A program made the translations under genes and the position numbers. A stretch of DNA of 64,000 bases, taken from Roseiconus nitratireducens (lineage in GTDB: Bacteria; Planctomycetota; Planctomycetia; Pirellulales; Pirellulaceae). Each line of letters begins with the position of its first letter. Position 1 is the first letter of the stretch. Below the pieces are notes generated by a model, which made no database searches, was not told the origin of the DNA, and saw only the letters and a program-made list of their open reading frames with translations. Shown here one piece after another: positions 1 through 8,789 of the stretch. Location: the NCBI RefSeq assembly GCF_008629675.1, contig NZ_VWOX01000020.1, positions 1 to 64,000 on the forward strand. The letters run 5' to 3'.

Positions 1-83
1 TCCGCTTCTCGGCAGGGAGCCGGTGATTGGGTAGACTTCGGCCACACGCGACCGCCCCCTTTCAATGTTCCAGGAATGCCCCC

Positions 84-3044
84 ATGCCTTTGTGGCAGAT
101 CGACATCTACCCGGCCGAAAACGAAGTGGACCGCGAGGGCCTGCGGACCAGCGAAGAGATTCACGAGCTGGGCCTGGGCGACCAGGTGTCGGTCGTTTTC
201 GCGCGAGGATTCCTGGTGCAAGGGGAGTTGGACGCCGAACAGGCCCAGCGGGTCGCGCAATCCCTGTTGAGCGATGCGGTGACCGAGCGAACGGTGGTGG
301 CCCTTGCCGGCCAGCCCCCGTTGAACGAACCGCCCACCGATTCGCCCGACGTCCGACTGGTCAATGTGCTGCCCAAGCCGGGCGTGATGGATCCGGTGGC
401 TGCCAGCACCATCGGGGCGGCGCGGGACATCGGTTTCGATGTTGAATCCGTGCGGACCATCCGCAAGTACTGGATCAGCGGAGTCGATGATCCGACGTTC
501 CAACACATCTGTCGCCGCGCCCTGTCGAACGACTCCATCGAACAGGTCGTGATCGGACCGTTGGAGTTGGAGCAGTTGAACGTGGGGACGGCGTATGAGT
601 TTTCGCTCGTCCGCGTGCCGATCCGACAATTGTCCGACTCCGAGTTAGAGACGCTCTCGCGCGAAGGCCAGTTGTATCTGACGCTGGTCGAAATGCAGAC
701 GATCCGCGACCACTTTGTCGGGCTCGACCGCGACCCCACCGACATCGAACTGGAATCGATCGCGCAGACCTGGTCGGAACACTGCAGCCACAAAACGCTG
801 GCCGGTCGGATTCACTATTCGGGTGTCGGAGCCGACGGCACGCCGGGTGGAGACGAACGTCAGTACGACAACATGCTCAAGGAAACGATCTTCGCGGCGA
901 CGCAGGCCATCCGAAAGCGTCTGGGCGACGAAGACTGGTGCGTCAGCGTGTTCAAGGACAACGCCGGGGTCGTCACGTTTGATGAGAACTACCACGCGTG
1001 CTTTAAGGTTGAAACGCACAACCACCCGTCGGCCCTGGAGCCCTACGGGGGCGCGAACACGGGAATCGGAGGTGTGATTCGGGATCCGATGGGAACCGGG
1101 CTGGGCGCCAAACCGGTTTGCAACACCGACGTGTTTTGCTTCGCACCGCCGGACACCCCGGCCGACCAATTGCCGCCGGGTGTCCTGCACCCGCGGCGGG
1201 TCATGAAAGGTGTCGTCGCCGGCGTTCGCGACTACGGCAATCGGATGGGGATTCCCACCGTCAACGGCGCCGTGTACTTCGACAAACGCTACCTGGGTAA
1301 TCCGCTGGTGTACGCCGGCAACGTGGGCATGATCCCGGTGGGCATGGAAGAAAAACGTGTCCACCCCAACGACCTGATCGTCGCCCTCGGCGGCCGCACC
1401 GGCCGCGACGGAATCCACGGCGCCACGTTCAGCTCCGCGGAATTGACCAGCGAATCCGAATCGCTGTCCGGTGGGGCGGTGCAAATCGGAAACGCGATCA
1501 CCGAAAAGATGGTGTTGGACGTTTTGATGCAGGCCCGAGATCGCGGCTTGTACCACGCCGTGACCGACTGTGGGGCCGGCGGATTTTCCAGTGCCGTCGG
1601 CGAGATGGGCGAGGAGGTTGGCGCGGAGGTCTGGCTGGAAAAGGCGCCGCTGAAGTACGACGGGTTGTCGTACACTGAAATCTGGATCTCCGAAGCGCAG
1701 GAACGGATGGTGTTGGCGGTGCCGCGCGAAAAATGGGACGAACTCCGCGAGCTGTGCCAAAGCGAAGGCGTCGAGGCGGCGGTGCTGGGCGAATTCCGAC
1801 CCACCGGAACGTTGCACCTTCGATATCACGGCGAGACCGTTGGCGAAATCGACATGCGGTTCCTGCATGACGGTCGCCCCCCGGTGATACGAGAAGCGAT
1901 TTATCAGCCACCGCAGACCACGTCGTTGACGTTGCCCGAAGGAAACTCGGCTGAGGAGAACCGCGAAACGCTGCTGGGAATCCTTTCCAGCTTGAACGTG
2001 GCCAGCAAACACTGGGTGATCCGCCAGTACGATCATGAGGTCCAAGGGGGCAGCGTGGTCAAACCCCTGGTCGGCCCGCAGTGCGACGGGCCCGGTGACG
2101 CCGCCGTCGTGCGTCCGCTGTTGGAAAGTCGCCGTGGCCTGGTGATTTCCTGCGGCATGAATCCGCACTACGGCGACTTTGATACCTACCACATGGCAGC
2201 ATCGGCCATTGACGAAGCACTTCGAAACGCCGTCGCCGTCGGAGCCGATCCGGAAAAGATCGCCATCCTGGACAACTTTTGCTGGGGTTACACCGATCGA
2301 CCCGAGACGCTTGGATCGCTGGTCCGGGCCGCGATCGCTTGCCAGGACTTGGCGATCGCATTGGGCACGCCCTTTGTCAGCGGCAAAGACAGCCTGAACA
2401 ACGAATTCAGTTATCTGGACGCCGATGGCGACAAACAGACCATCTCGATCCCACCCAGCTTGTTGATCAGCGCCATGGGGCAGATCGAGGACATCGCGTT
2501 AGCCGTCACCATGGACGCAAAAGAGTCCGGAAACGCGGTGTTCCTGGTCGGGAAAACCAAGGACGAGTTGGGTGGATCGCACTTCTGCCTTCACCACGGT
2601 CTGCACGGGGGCGACGTTCCCAAAGTGGATGCCGCGCAAGCCAAAACGACCTTTGCCGCCCTGCATCAAACCATCCGCGACCGATTGGTCCGATCTTGCC
2701 ACGACCTCAGCGAAGGTGGATTGGCGGTCGCGGCGGCTGAAATGGCGATGGCCGGCCGGTTGGGGATGACGTTGGATTTGGACGCCGCGGCGGGATCCGC
2801 CACCGAGAATCTTGCGACCACGGGACTTCTGTTCAGTGAAAGCAACACCCGTTTTTTGGTCGAGGTCTTGCCGGAACATGCCGACGCATTCGAAAAGCAA
2901 CTCCGCGACGCTCGCGTCCCGGTTGCACGCGTGGGTACAATGACGGACACACAAGAACTGAAAGCGACCCGATCGGGCGAAACGGTGCTGGATTTGCCCG
3001 TGGCAGCTGCCCGACAAGCTTGGCAAAAACCACTCGACTGGTAA
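84..3044 (+). CDS. purL: Phosphoribosylformylglycinamidine synthase, PurS-PurS-PurL fusion
   Basis: FGAM synthase of purine biosynthesis: it converts FGAR to FGAM using ATP and ammonia supplied by a separate PurQ glutaminase. The PurL core shows the THNHPSALEPYGGANTGIG stretch, the GAKPV segment and VSGKDS near the C-terminus. At 986 residues it is longer than small PurL (about 740) and shorter than the fused enterobacterial enzyme (about 1295), because there is no C-terminal glutaminase. About 230 residues precede the core and look like two consecutive PurS-like halves: roughly 1-80, starting LWQIDIYPAENEVD, and 95-180, with LPKPGVMDP and LSNDSIEQVV. Together they resemble the PurS-like pseudo-dimer of large PurL. 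I chose ATG 84 because an AGGA lies 8-10 nt upstream and the homology begins there; an in-frame ATG at 27 only adds unmatched residues. The ferredoxin gene follows after 4 nt. Confidence 0.95.
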   Translation: MPLWQIDIYPAENEVDREGLRTSEEIHELGLGDQVSVVFARGFLVQGELDAEQAQRVAQSLLSDAVTERTVVALAGQPPLNEPPTDSPDVRLVNVLPKPGVMDPVAASTIGAARDIGFDVESVRTIRKYWISGVDDPTFQHICRRALSNDSIEQVVIGPLELEQLNVGTAYEFSLVRVPIRQLSDSELETLSREGQLYLTLVEMQTIRDHFVGLDRDPTDIELESIAQTWSEHCSHKTLAGRIHYSGVGADGTPGGDERQYDNMLKETIFAATQAIRKRLGDEDWCVSVFKDNAGVVTFDENYHACFKVETHNHPSALEPYGGANTGIGGVIRDPMGTGLGAKPVCNTDVFCFAPPDTPADQLPPGVLHPRRVMKGVVAGVRDYGNRMGIPTVNGAVYFDKRYLGNPLVYAGNVGMIPVGMEEKRVHPNDLIVALGGRTGRDGIHGATFSSAELTSESESLSGGAVQIGNAITEKMVLDVLMQARDRGLYHAVTDCGAGGFSSAVGEMGEEVGAEVWLEKAPLKYDGLSYTEIWISEAQERMVLAVPREKWDELRELCQSEGVEAAVLGEFRPTGTLHLRYHGETVGEIDMRFLHDGRPPVIREAIYQPPQTTSLTLPEGNSAEENRETLLGILSSLNVASKHWVIRQYDHEVQGGSVVKPLVGPQCDGPGDAAVVRPLLESRRGLVISCGMNPHYGDFDTYHMAASAIDEALRNAVAVGADPEKIAILDNFCWGYTDRPETLGSLVRAAIACQDLAIALGTPFVSGKDSLNNEFSYLDADGDKQTISIPPSLLISAMGQIEDIALAVTMDAKESGNAVFLVGKTKDELGGSHFCLHHGLHGGDVPKVDAAQAKTTFAALHQTIRDRLVRSCHDLSEGGLAVAAAEMAMAGRLGMTLDLDAAAGSATENLATTGLLFSESNTRFLVEVLPEHADAFEKQLRDARVPVARVGTMTDTQELKATRSGETVLDLPVAAARQAWQKPLDW

Positions 3045-3048
3045 CCGG

Positions 3049-4059
3049 ATGATCTCCCCTCCACAAGGTGAACACTCAACCTCCACCTGGACCGTGGTGG
3101 TTTCCCGCGGACAATCTCGGAACCCGGCCAAACGCGCCCTGGAGCAAGCCATCGCCGATGCCGCGGCTGAACTGGATCACGTCAACGTGGTCATCGTCCC
3201 GCACCTGTATGACCTGCCCAAAGGCGGCGAATCCTTGCAGACGCTTGCCGGTCTGGAAGGGGACCTGATCGTCCTGTCGTGGATCTTTCCGCGCGCTGCC
3301 CACTGGGTGCTGGATCGAAATGGCATTCGCGGCCAGTTCATGGCTCTGCAGGAGGATTCCGGCGACGAAGAGGAGGAGGACGCCGATCCGCAACCCGCTG
3401 CCGAACGCGACGTGCAACGCGTCTCGGAAATGTTTCCACGGCCCGAACGCGACATCCATTGCGGAAACCTGCGCGATGAAGCCGGCGTGGACACCTACGT
3501 CCAGCGGATCCGCGAACTGGTCGAGGGTTCCGGCACCGAATCTTCGCCCACCGATTCACTGCCGATCGTCGGAGGCAAGCTCGTTCAGGTGGAAGAATCG
3601 ACGTCGCGGCGCTGGTACCCCGTCATCGATTTCAATCGATGCACCAACTGCATGGAGTGCATCGATTTCTGTCTGTTCGGCGTGTACGGCGTCGACGGGG
3701 CGGAAACCATCCTGGTCGAACAGCCGGACAACTGCCGCAAGGGATGCCCGGCCTGCAGTCGCGTCTGTCCCGAGAATGCCATCATCTTTCCGCAACACAA
3801 GGCGCCGGCGATCGCCGGTTCGGACACCGGCGGAAGCGAAGGTTTCAAAATCGACCTATCGAAGTTGTTCGGAGCCCCCGAGGGCGGCGACGATGCGATC
3901 GCGACGGCGGCCCGAGAGCGCGACGAGCAGCTCTTGCTGGCCGGACGCGATGCGGTCGGAATCGACGAACAACTGCAACGTCGCCAGTCGGACCTGAATG
4001 CCCAGCCGAAGGACGACCTGGATGCGCTGATCGATTCGCTGGACGAATTGGATCTCTGA
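3049..4059 (+). CDS. Two-cluster [4Fe-4S] ferredoxin-like protein
   Basis: 336 residues. The centre of the C-terminal half carries two cysteine motifs, CTNCMECIDFC and CRKGCPACSRVCP, enough for two [4Fe-4S] clusters, so an electron-transfer role is expected. The first 90 residues form an alpha/beta-looking segment (WTVVVSRGQSRNP, VNVVIVPHLYDLP, LIVLSWIFPRAAHWVLD) that I cannot assign firmly; it vaguely recalls chelatase- or flavodoxin-like folds. A very acidic linker (EEEEDADP) lies between the parts. The tail after the clusters is charged and probably disordered. ATG 3049 lies 4 nt after the purL stop, so the two genes are almost certainly co-transcribed, although no link to purine synthesis is known to me. 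The redox partner is unknown. Confidence 0.8.
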   Translation: MISPPQGEHSTSTWTVVVSRGQSRNPAKRALEQAIADAAAELDHVNVVIVPHLYDLPKGGESLQTLAGLEGDLIVLSWIFPRAAHWVLDRNGIRGQFMALQEDSGDEEEEDADPQPAAERDVQRVSEMFPRPERDIHCGNLRDEAGVDTYVQRIRELVEGSGTESSPTDSLPIVGGKLVQVEESTSRRWYPVIDFNRCTNCMECIDFCLFGVYGVDGAETILVEQPDNCRKGCPACSRVCPENAIIFPQHKAPAIAGSDTGGSEGFKIDLSKLFGAPEGGDDAIATAARERDEQLLLAGRDAVGIDEQLQRRQSDLNAQPKDDLDALIDSLDELDL

Positions 4060-4074
4060 TCGGGCGTCCCGATC
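4058..4074 (+). terminator. Short perfect hairpin at the end of the ferredoxin gene
   Basis: A perfect 7-bp stem (gatcggg / cccgatc) with a 3-nt loop begins in the stop codon of the ferredoxin gene. No T-run follows, so it is only a possible terminator or mRNA-end stabiliser of the purL-ferredoxin unit. Confidence 0.3.
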
Positions 4075-4387
4075 CGCTCGCGGTATCCCCGCAGCGCTCG
4101 CGATCAAGTTCCTCCGTGGGTGCGACTGTTCGGACCGCCCGTCGGTGACAACGTTTGTCGCTCAACCGACTTTTCAGGCAAAGCGTGGTCAGCCAATGCC
4201 GAGGCTGGGGGGAAAATCACTTGAGCCCGTTCGCTGATTTTCGGCGAAATCCCACGACCGCTGCCCACAGACTTTGCCTACATCACGGCGCTTTTCAGTC
4301 GCAAAATGCCTGAACTTTCTGGCTGAACTTCCGCTGGAATGCTTCCGATAGCAGAGATTGACCCTCTGCATCCGATGGAGCCCTTCC

Positions 4388-6961
4388 GTGCTGAACCGCC
4401 CAACGTTTCGCGATTCAAAGCCCTCCCGATCCCACCTGCGAACCCTGCTCCGACAGTCACTGATGGCGGGCGTGGCCGTCGGTGTGGTGAGCGGGATGGG
4501 CGCGAGAGCCTTTGCCGACGGTGATCTGCAATTGCAGGCTCCGCTCAATGCAGCTCAGCAGGATGCAGACAACTCCGCCGGGAATGCGGACCGAGTCGAT
4601 TCGTCGGCCGAAGCGGAGACGTTATCACCACCGACGTCAGCATCCCCAACTGCTTCGACGGCGTCGGTCCCCACGTTGGCTGGCCCCACCTTGGCTGGCC
4701 CAGCGCCAACACCCGCCGAGGCTGCGAAAACGGCCGCAACCGGCACGCCAGAGTTGCAAGCGGTCGACACCGAAGCAACAGCGGACGACGCCGATCATGA
4801 CCCCGACGTCGCGTCCCCTTCGCCCGTCGAATCGCCCCAGCCCGGGTCGAAGTCCATTCGCGCCATTCCGGCATCCGGACCGCTGGACGTCTTCCGTCAA
4901 CCGCCGCGGCGCCGCGGACACGCCCCCCAAAGCGACACCGAATCGAACGGATTGCAAGCTCCGATCTCGCCGCAAGCCGATCGCGGCCAACAGGGCGTGA
5001 GCCGGCTGCAACAACCAGCGGTGTCGCAGCCGGGCTCCTGGCAAGGCCGTACCGTTTCGGAGCAAATCTCCCAGCCAAATCCGGCCCAGCCAAATCACCC
5101 TGCCGCATCGATGCCGGCGGGCTCCGGCATCCCGACGATGTCGACCGACGGAATCTCAACCGGCAACTGGGTCGCTCGTGATGCGATCAATCGTGTCGCG
5201 CCGCTGCGGGATCCCCAACCACGTGCCGCTCAGGCTCAGGCCGTGCCGCCGCAAACGGAGTCATCGGCCCTGGAGGCGGCTCCGCCGGAAACCACGGCGT
5301 CGGCTGAGCCGGAACCTTCACCGGCGACCAGCGACGACGGTGGCTGGAGTGCTCGGCCGATCACCGATCGAGATTTGCGAGACGAAGACCGCCAAGCAGA
5401 ATCAGAGCCGTTGCAATCGGTGCGGCCCCAGGCGGACTCGGCCGATCGATCCGCACCGCCGGCGAACCAGCTGGATACCGCTGCTCCCGCGGAACGCGCC
5501 AAGTTGGCGGAGCCTGCGACGGAATCGGCAACGGACGATGCATCCAACTGGGCCGACGAGATGCTTGAGTCTTTGATGCAGGCGCCGTCTGCCGCTGGGA
5601 GCGCTCGGCGAACAGAAACGCCCGCTCGGCGCGCCGCCGGATCGGTGGGTGACCTTCAGCCCTCGGCGCGCGTATCCGAACGCTCGGTCGAGGTCCCGCA
5701 CCGGGAACTGAAATCGACGGCCTCACCGACACCGTCTTCGCCCACGCAGCGATCTTCCGAGCAAAACAGCACGCGTGGCGACCGCGCCAGTGCGGATCCC
5801 GAGACTTCGGCGGTCGCCGAGCATCCGGAGCAACGTGCGAGCGACGCGTCGACTGGTTCCAAGCCGCGATCGGCGTCAACGCCCACACGCGTCGGAGACT
5901 TGGACTCCGCACCGAGCGACGTGCCGTTGGACTACACAGGACGTCCCGCTGTAGACGTGGTGCCCAATCGGAGCGTGGCCAGTCTGCGTCGCCCCATCGA
6001 ACGTGTGCTGGGCTACTTTTACCAGCGTCCGGAAATCGCGACGGGCCGCAGCAATTGGGGCATGATGCACGCCTTGATGGTCTACGGCGTCGACACGCAA
6101 ATCATTGTCGGCCCCAATCGGTACAGCGCCGTCGCCTGGATCGCCGGAAACAACAATTGCCGGGGGCAGCGGTTGCTGACGCATGACGCCGACGGAATCC
6201 AGGCCAAGAGTGGTGTCGGGCTGCAGGGGCACCAGGGGCAGTTTCTGGCGGTGCTGGGAATGTGCGGCGTTCCTACCGACTACCCTTTGCACGCCGGCGA
6301 CCAGAAGTACCAGGTCCAAGACTTGATCGAAGCGGAGAAGCGTGCCTGCGTGGTGGATGAAGAACTGACCTTCACGCTGGTCGGGCTGGCGCACTACCTG
6401 GACACCGACAGCAGCTGGATGGCCGACGACGGCACGCGTTGGGATTTTGAACGGTTGCTGGAAGAGGAGTTGAAACAGCCGATTGTGGGCGCCGCCTGTG
6501 GCGGAACCCACCGGTTGATGGGCTACGCACACGCACTGAGAAAGCGGCGGGCCGAAGGCAAGCCGATCACCGGGCAGTGGAAACGCGCCGAGACCTACAC
6601 CGCCGATTTCGTGGACTATGCGTACTCGTTGCAAAACCGAGACGGGTCGATGAGCACGGACTGGTTCGAAGGCCGGGCGGACAATCGCGACGTCGACCGG
6701 AAGATCCAGACGACCGGCCACATCGTCGAATGGCTGTTGACGCTGACGCCGGACGAGCAACTGCAGGATCCCCGATTGGTCCGGGCCGTCAGCTTCCTGG
6801 TGCGTTCGATGGGATCTGATCTGCGGCACGACTGGAGCATTGGCCCCAAGGGGCACGCGTTGCGGACATTGGCCATGTACCACCAACGGGTTTACCGCGC
6901 CGGATCGCCGTGGGAACCGGATGCGATTGCCGCCGGGAGATCGCCGGGACAACACCGCTAG
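4388..6961 (+). CDS. Large secreted protein, low-complexity stalk plus C-terminal alpha-helical domain
   Basis: About 857 residues from GTG 4388; a TTG at 4358 would add ten. The N-terminus has basic residues, a hydrophobic run (LMAGVAVGVVSGMG) and an ARAFAD cleavage-like site, so export is likely. Residues about 40-510 are low complexity, rich in Ala, Pro, Ser, Thr, Gln and Glu with small repeats such as TLAGPTLAGP, and look disordered. The last 330 residues are ordered-looking (ERVLGYFYQRPEIATGRS, WIAGNNNCRG, GAACGGTHRLMGYAHALRK, YSLQNRDGSMSTDWF). They resemble an alpha/alpha-toroid of the terpene-cyclase or prenyltransferase type. That fold call is inference from the helical pattern and the QNRDGSMS-like turn. 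No catalytic residue is assigned. It sits alone, with 300 bp of non-coding DNA upstream and a promoterless-looking 130-bp gap downstream. Confidence 0.65.
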   Translation: MLNRPTFRDSKPSRSHLRTLLRQSLMAGVAVGVVSGMGARAFADGDLQLQAPLNAAQQDADNSAGNADRVDSSAEAETLSPPTSASPTASTASVPTLAGPTLAGPAPTPAEAAKTAATGTPELQAVDTEATADDADHDPDVASPSPVESPQPGSKSIRAIPASGPLDVFRQPPRRRGHAPQSDTESNGLQAPISPQADRGQQGVSRLQQPAVSQPGSWQGRTVSEQISQPNPAQPNHPAASMPAGSGIPTMSTDGISTGNWVARDAINRVAPLRDPQPRAAQAQAVPPQTESSALEAAPPETTASAEPEPSPATSDDGGWSARPITDRDLRDEDRQAESEPLQSVRPQADSADRSAPPANQLDTAAPAERAKLAEPATESATDDASNWADEMLESLMQAPSAAGSARRTETPARRAAGSVGDLQPSARVSERSVEVPHRELKSTASPTPSSPTQRSSEQNSTRGDRASADPETSAVAEHPEQRASDASTGSKPRSASTPTRVGDLDSAPSDVPLDYTGRPAVDVVPNRSVASLRRPIERVLGYFYQRPEIATGRSNWGMMHALMVYGVDTQIIVGPNRYSAVAWIAGNNNCRGQRLLTHDADGIQAKSGVGLQGHQGQFLAVLGMCGVPTDYPLHAGDQKYQVQDLIEAEKRACVVDEELTFTLVGLAHYLDTDSSWMADDGTRWDFERLLEEELKQPIVGAACGGTHRLMGYAHALRKRRAEGKPITGQWKRAETYTADFVDYAYSLQNRDGSMSTDWFEGRADNRDVDRKIQTTGHIVEWLLTLTPDEQLQDPRLVRAVSFLVRSMGSDLRHDWSIGPKGHALRTLAMYHQRVYRAGSPWEPDAIAAGRSPGQHR

Positions 6962-7092
6962 GTGATTCAGATCGAATCTGAGGTGCGGTCGCGGGGGTAA
7001 AAACGACCGGGCTGGCTGGGCGAAATATCAATGGTGAGCTAGATTAGAGAGGACACTTTCCAGCCCCCACCAGCCCAGGCCTGATCGACCCG

Positions 7093-8043
7093 ATGGCAAC
7101 TCAGCGATTGACCAAACACAACCGGGCGATGCTTGCTTCGGCGCTCAAGTTGGTCAATCAGATTTCCGCGGATGCCTTGATCATCCTGCTGGAAGGGGCC
7201 AGCGACTGGCAACGGATGGCCGAAATTGGCCAGGAACACGAGTTTGACAAGCCGTTCATCGTTGCCGTCGATTCGGTCGAAGATCTGGACGGAGCCGCGG
7301 AGGCGGGTCTGAAGCCGCTGGCGCTCAACAAGGCCAAGGCGCCCCTGTTGGAGCGGTTGCAGCACGCGTTGCTGGAGGCGGCCGCGGATGAGCTGATCAA
7401 GCCCAACGATGAAGTGGTGGCACTCTATGGCGGGTTCACCGCGGGCAGGCTGGATTCGATCAGCCACCTCAAGCTGGACGAACGGATGCGGCGTCTGAGC
7501 AGCCGTGACTTGCAGTCGCTTGAGAGCAGCGTCCCGCTCAAAACGCTGAAGGTTGTCGTTGACTTGGCGGTCCAGATCGGTGTCGAAGGTCGCGAAGGCA
7601 AACCGGTGGGTGCTCTGTTCGTCGTCGGCGACACCCGCAACGTGCTCAAGCACGCAAGCGACAGCGGGGTCGACCCCTTCCGCGGTTACAACAAAAAGTC
7701 GCGGAACCTGCTGGACAAGAAAGTGCAGGAGGACGCTAAGGAGATCTCGCAACTTGACGGGGCTTTTCTGATCACCGCCGACGGCACGATCGAGCGCAGC
7801 CGCCAGATGTTGGAGGTCCTTCACGAAGACCTGAACATGTCCAAGGGGCTGGGATCGCGGCACTGGGCCGCCGCCGCCATCACCCGCCGCACCAAAGCGA
7901 TCGCAATCGTCGTCAGCCAGTCGACCGGGACCGTCCGCTTGTACCAGAACGGCTTCCTGAAAATGCAGATCGAACCGATGGACAAGGGCATCAAGTGGCA
8001 GGAAATCTCCTTCAAACCGCCCAGCAGCGGCGGCGAAGACTGA
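7093..8043 (+). CDS. Diadenylate cyclase (DisA_N/DAC domain), DacZ-like architecture
   Basis: Predicted to make c-di-AMP from two ATP. The C-terminal half (about 145-300) is a DAC domain with the two signature motifs: LDGAFLITADG (DGA at 222-224) and GSRHWAAAAITR (RHxxA-like at 256-260), preceded by GKPVGALFVVGDT. The N-terminal 130 residues (ADALIILLEGASDW, NDEVVALYGG) resemble the pyruvate-kinase C-terminal-like domain that precedes DAC in archaeal DacZ; this comparison is from memory. No transmembrane helix is present, unlike CdaA, and there is no DNA-binding HhH domain, unlike DisA. The stop codon overlaps the cmoA start by one base, so this gene leads a three-gene unit with cmoA and cmoB. 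Confidence 0.85.
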   Translation: MATQRLTKHNRAMLASALKLVNQISADALIILLEGASDWQRMAEIGQEHEFDKPFIVAVDSVEDLDGAAEAGLKPLALNKAKAPLLERLQHALLEAAADELIKPNDEVVALYGGFTAGRLDSISHLKLDERMRRLSSRDLQSLESSVPLKTLKVVVDLAVQIGVEGREGKPVGALFVVGDTRNVLKHASDSGVDPFRGYNKKSRNLLDKKVQEDAKEISQLDGAFLITADGTIERSRQMLEVLHEDLNMSKGLGSRHWAAAAITRRTKAIAIVVSQSTGTVRLYQNGFLKMQIEPMDKGIKWQEISFKPPSSGGED

Positions 8044-8789
8044 TGTCCCGCGATCAAATCTACGCCCTGCCACGAGATCAGGTCGGCCAGTTTCAGTTTG
8101 ACGAACAGGTCGCCAGGGTGTTTCCCGACATGATCGCCCGCTCGGTTCCCGGGTACGGTTCGATTCTGTCGATCATCGAACAACTCTCGGCGCGGTTTGT
8201 CCAACCGGGCACGCAAGTCTACGACCTGGGATGCTCCCTGGGCGCGGCAACGCTGCTGATGCAGCCACAGATCCCTCCCGACGCGACCATCCATGCGGTC
8301 GACAATGCCCCGGCAATGATCGATCGCCTGCGATCTCGGGTCGACCAGATCCGGCAGCGTCCGACGCTGGCAAAGGTGCAAGTGCATCTGGCCGACGTCG
8401 TTGACTTCCCGATGGACCACGCCTCATTGGTGGTGCTGAATTTCACCCTGCAGTTCATCGCTTCGGATCGCCGTCGCGAACTGCTGGATCGGATCTGCCA
8501 GGCACTGATCCCGGGTGGTGCGCTGCTGCTAAGTGAAAAGATTTGCTTTGACGATCCCCACCAACAACAACTGCTGTCGGACCTGCACTTGGATTTCAAA
8601 CGGGCCTGCGGCTACAGCGAATTGGAGATCGCCCAAAAGCGGACGTCGCTGGAGAAAACGCTGATTCCGGAGTCACTCGCCACCCACACCGAGCGGCTAC
8701 AGGCCGCCGGATTCGCGACGGTGGCCCCCTGGTTCCAGTGCTTCAACTTCGCTTCCATCTTGGCCATCAAGGGCGGCCAGGGTCGATGA
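8043..8789 (+). CDS. cmoA: Carboxy-S-adenosyl-L-methionine synthase
   Basis: Makes carboxy-SAM from SAM and prephenate, the donor for the cmo5U wobble modification of tRNA. The 248-residue protein follows CmoA closely: YDLGCSLGAATL (SAM motif I, from residue 60), NFTLQFI, IPGGALLLSEK, LDFKRACGYSELEI and the C-terminal WFQCFNF. ATG 8043 overlaps the stop of the diadenylate cyclase gene, and the stop overlaps the cmoB start by 4 nt (ATGA), so translational coupling with both neighbours is likely. Confidence 0.95.
   Translation: MSRDQIYALPRDQVGQFQFDEQVARVFPDMIARSVPGYGSILSIIEQLSARFVQPGTQVYDLGCSLGAATLLMQPQIPPDATIHAVDNAPAMIDRLRSRVDQIRQRPTLAKVQVHLADVVDFPMDHASLVVLNFTLQFIASDRRRELLDRICQALIPGGALLLSEKICFDDPHQQQLLSDLHLDFKRACGYSELEIAQKRTSLEKTLIPESLATHTERLQAAGFATVAPWFQCFNFASILAIKGGQGR

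Noticed and set aside
645..2192. 515-residue open frame on the minus strand inside purL
   Set aside because: It is His/Arg/Val-rich shadow translation of a well-supported gene; high GC keeps antisense frames open.
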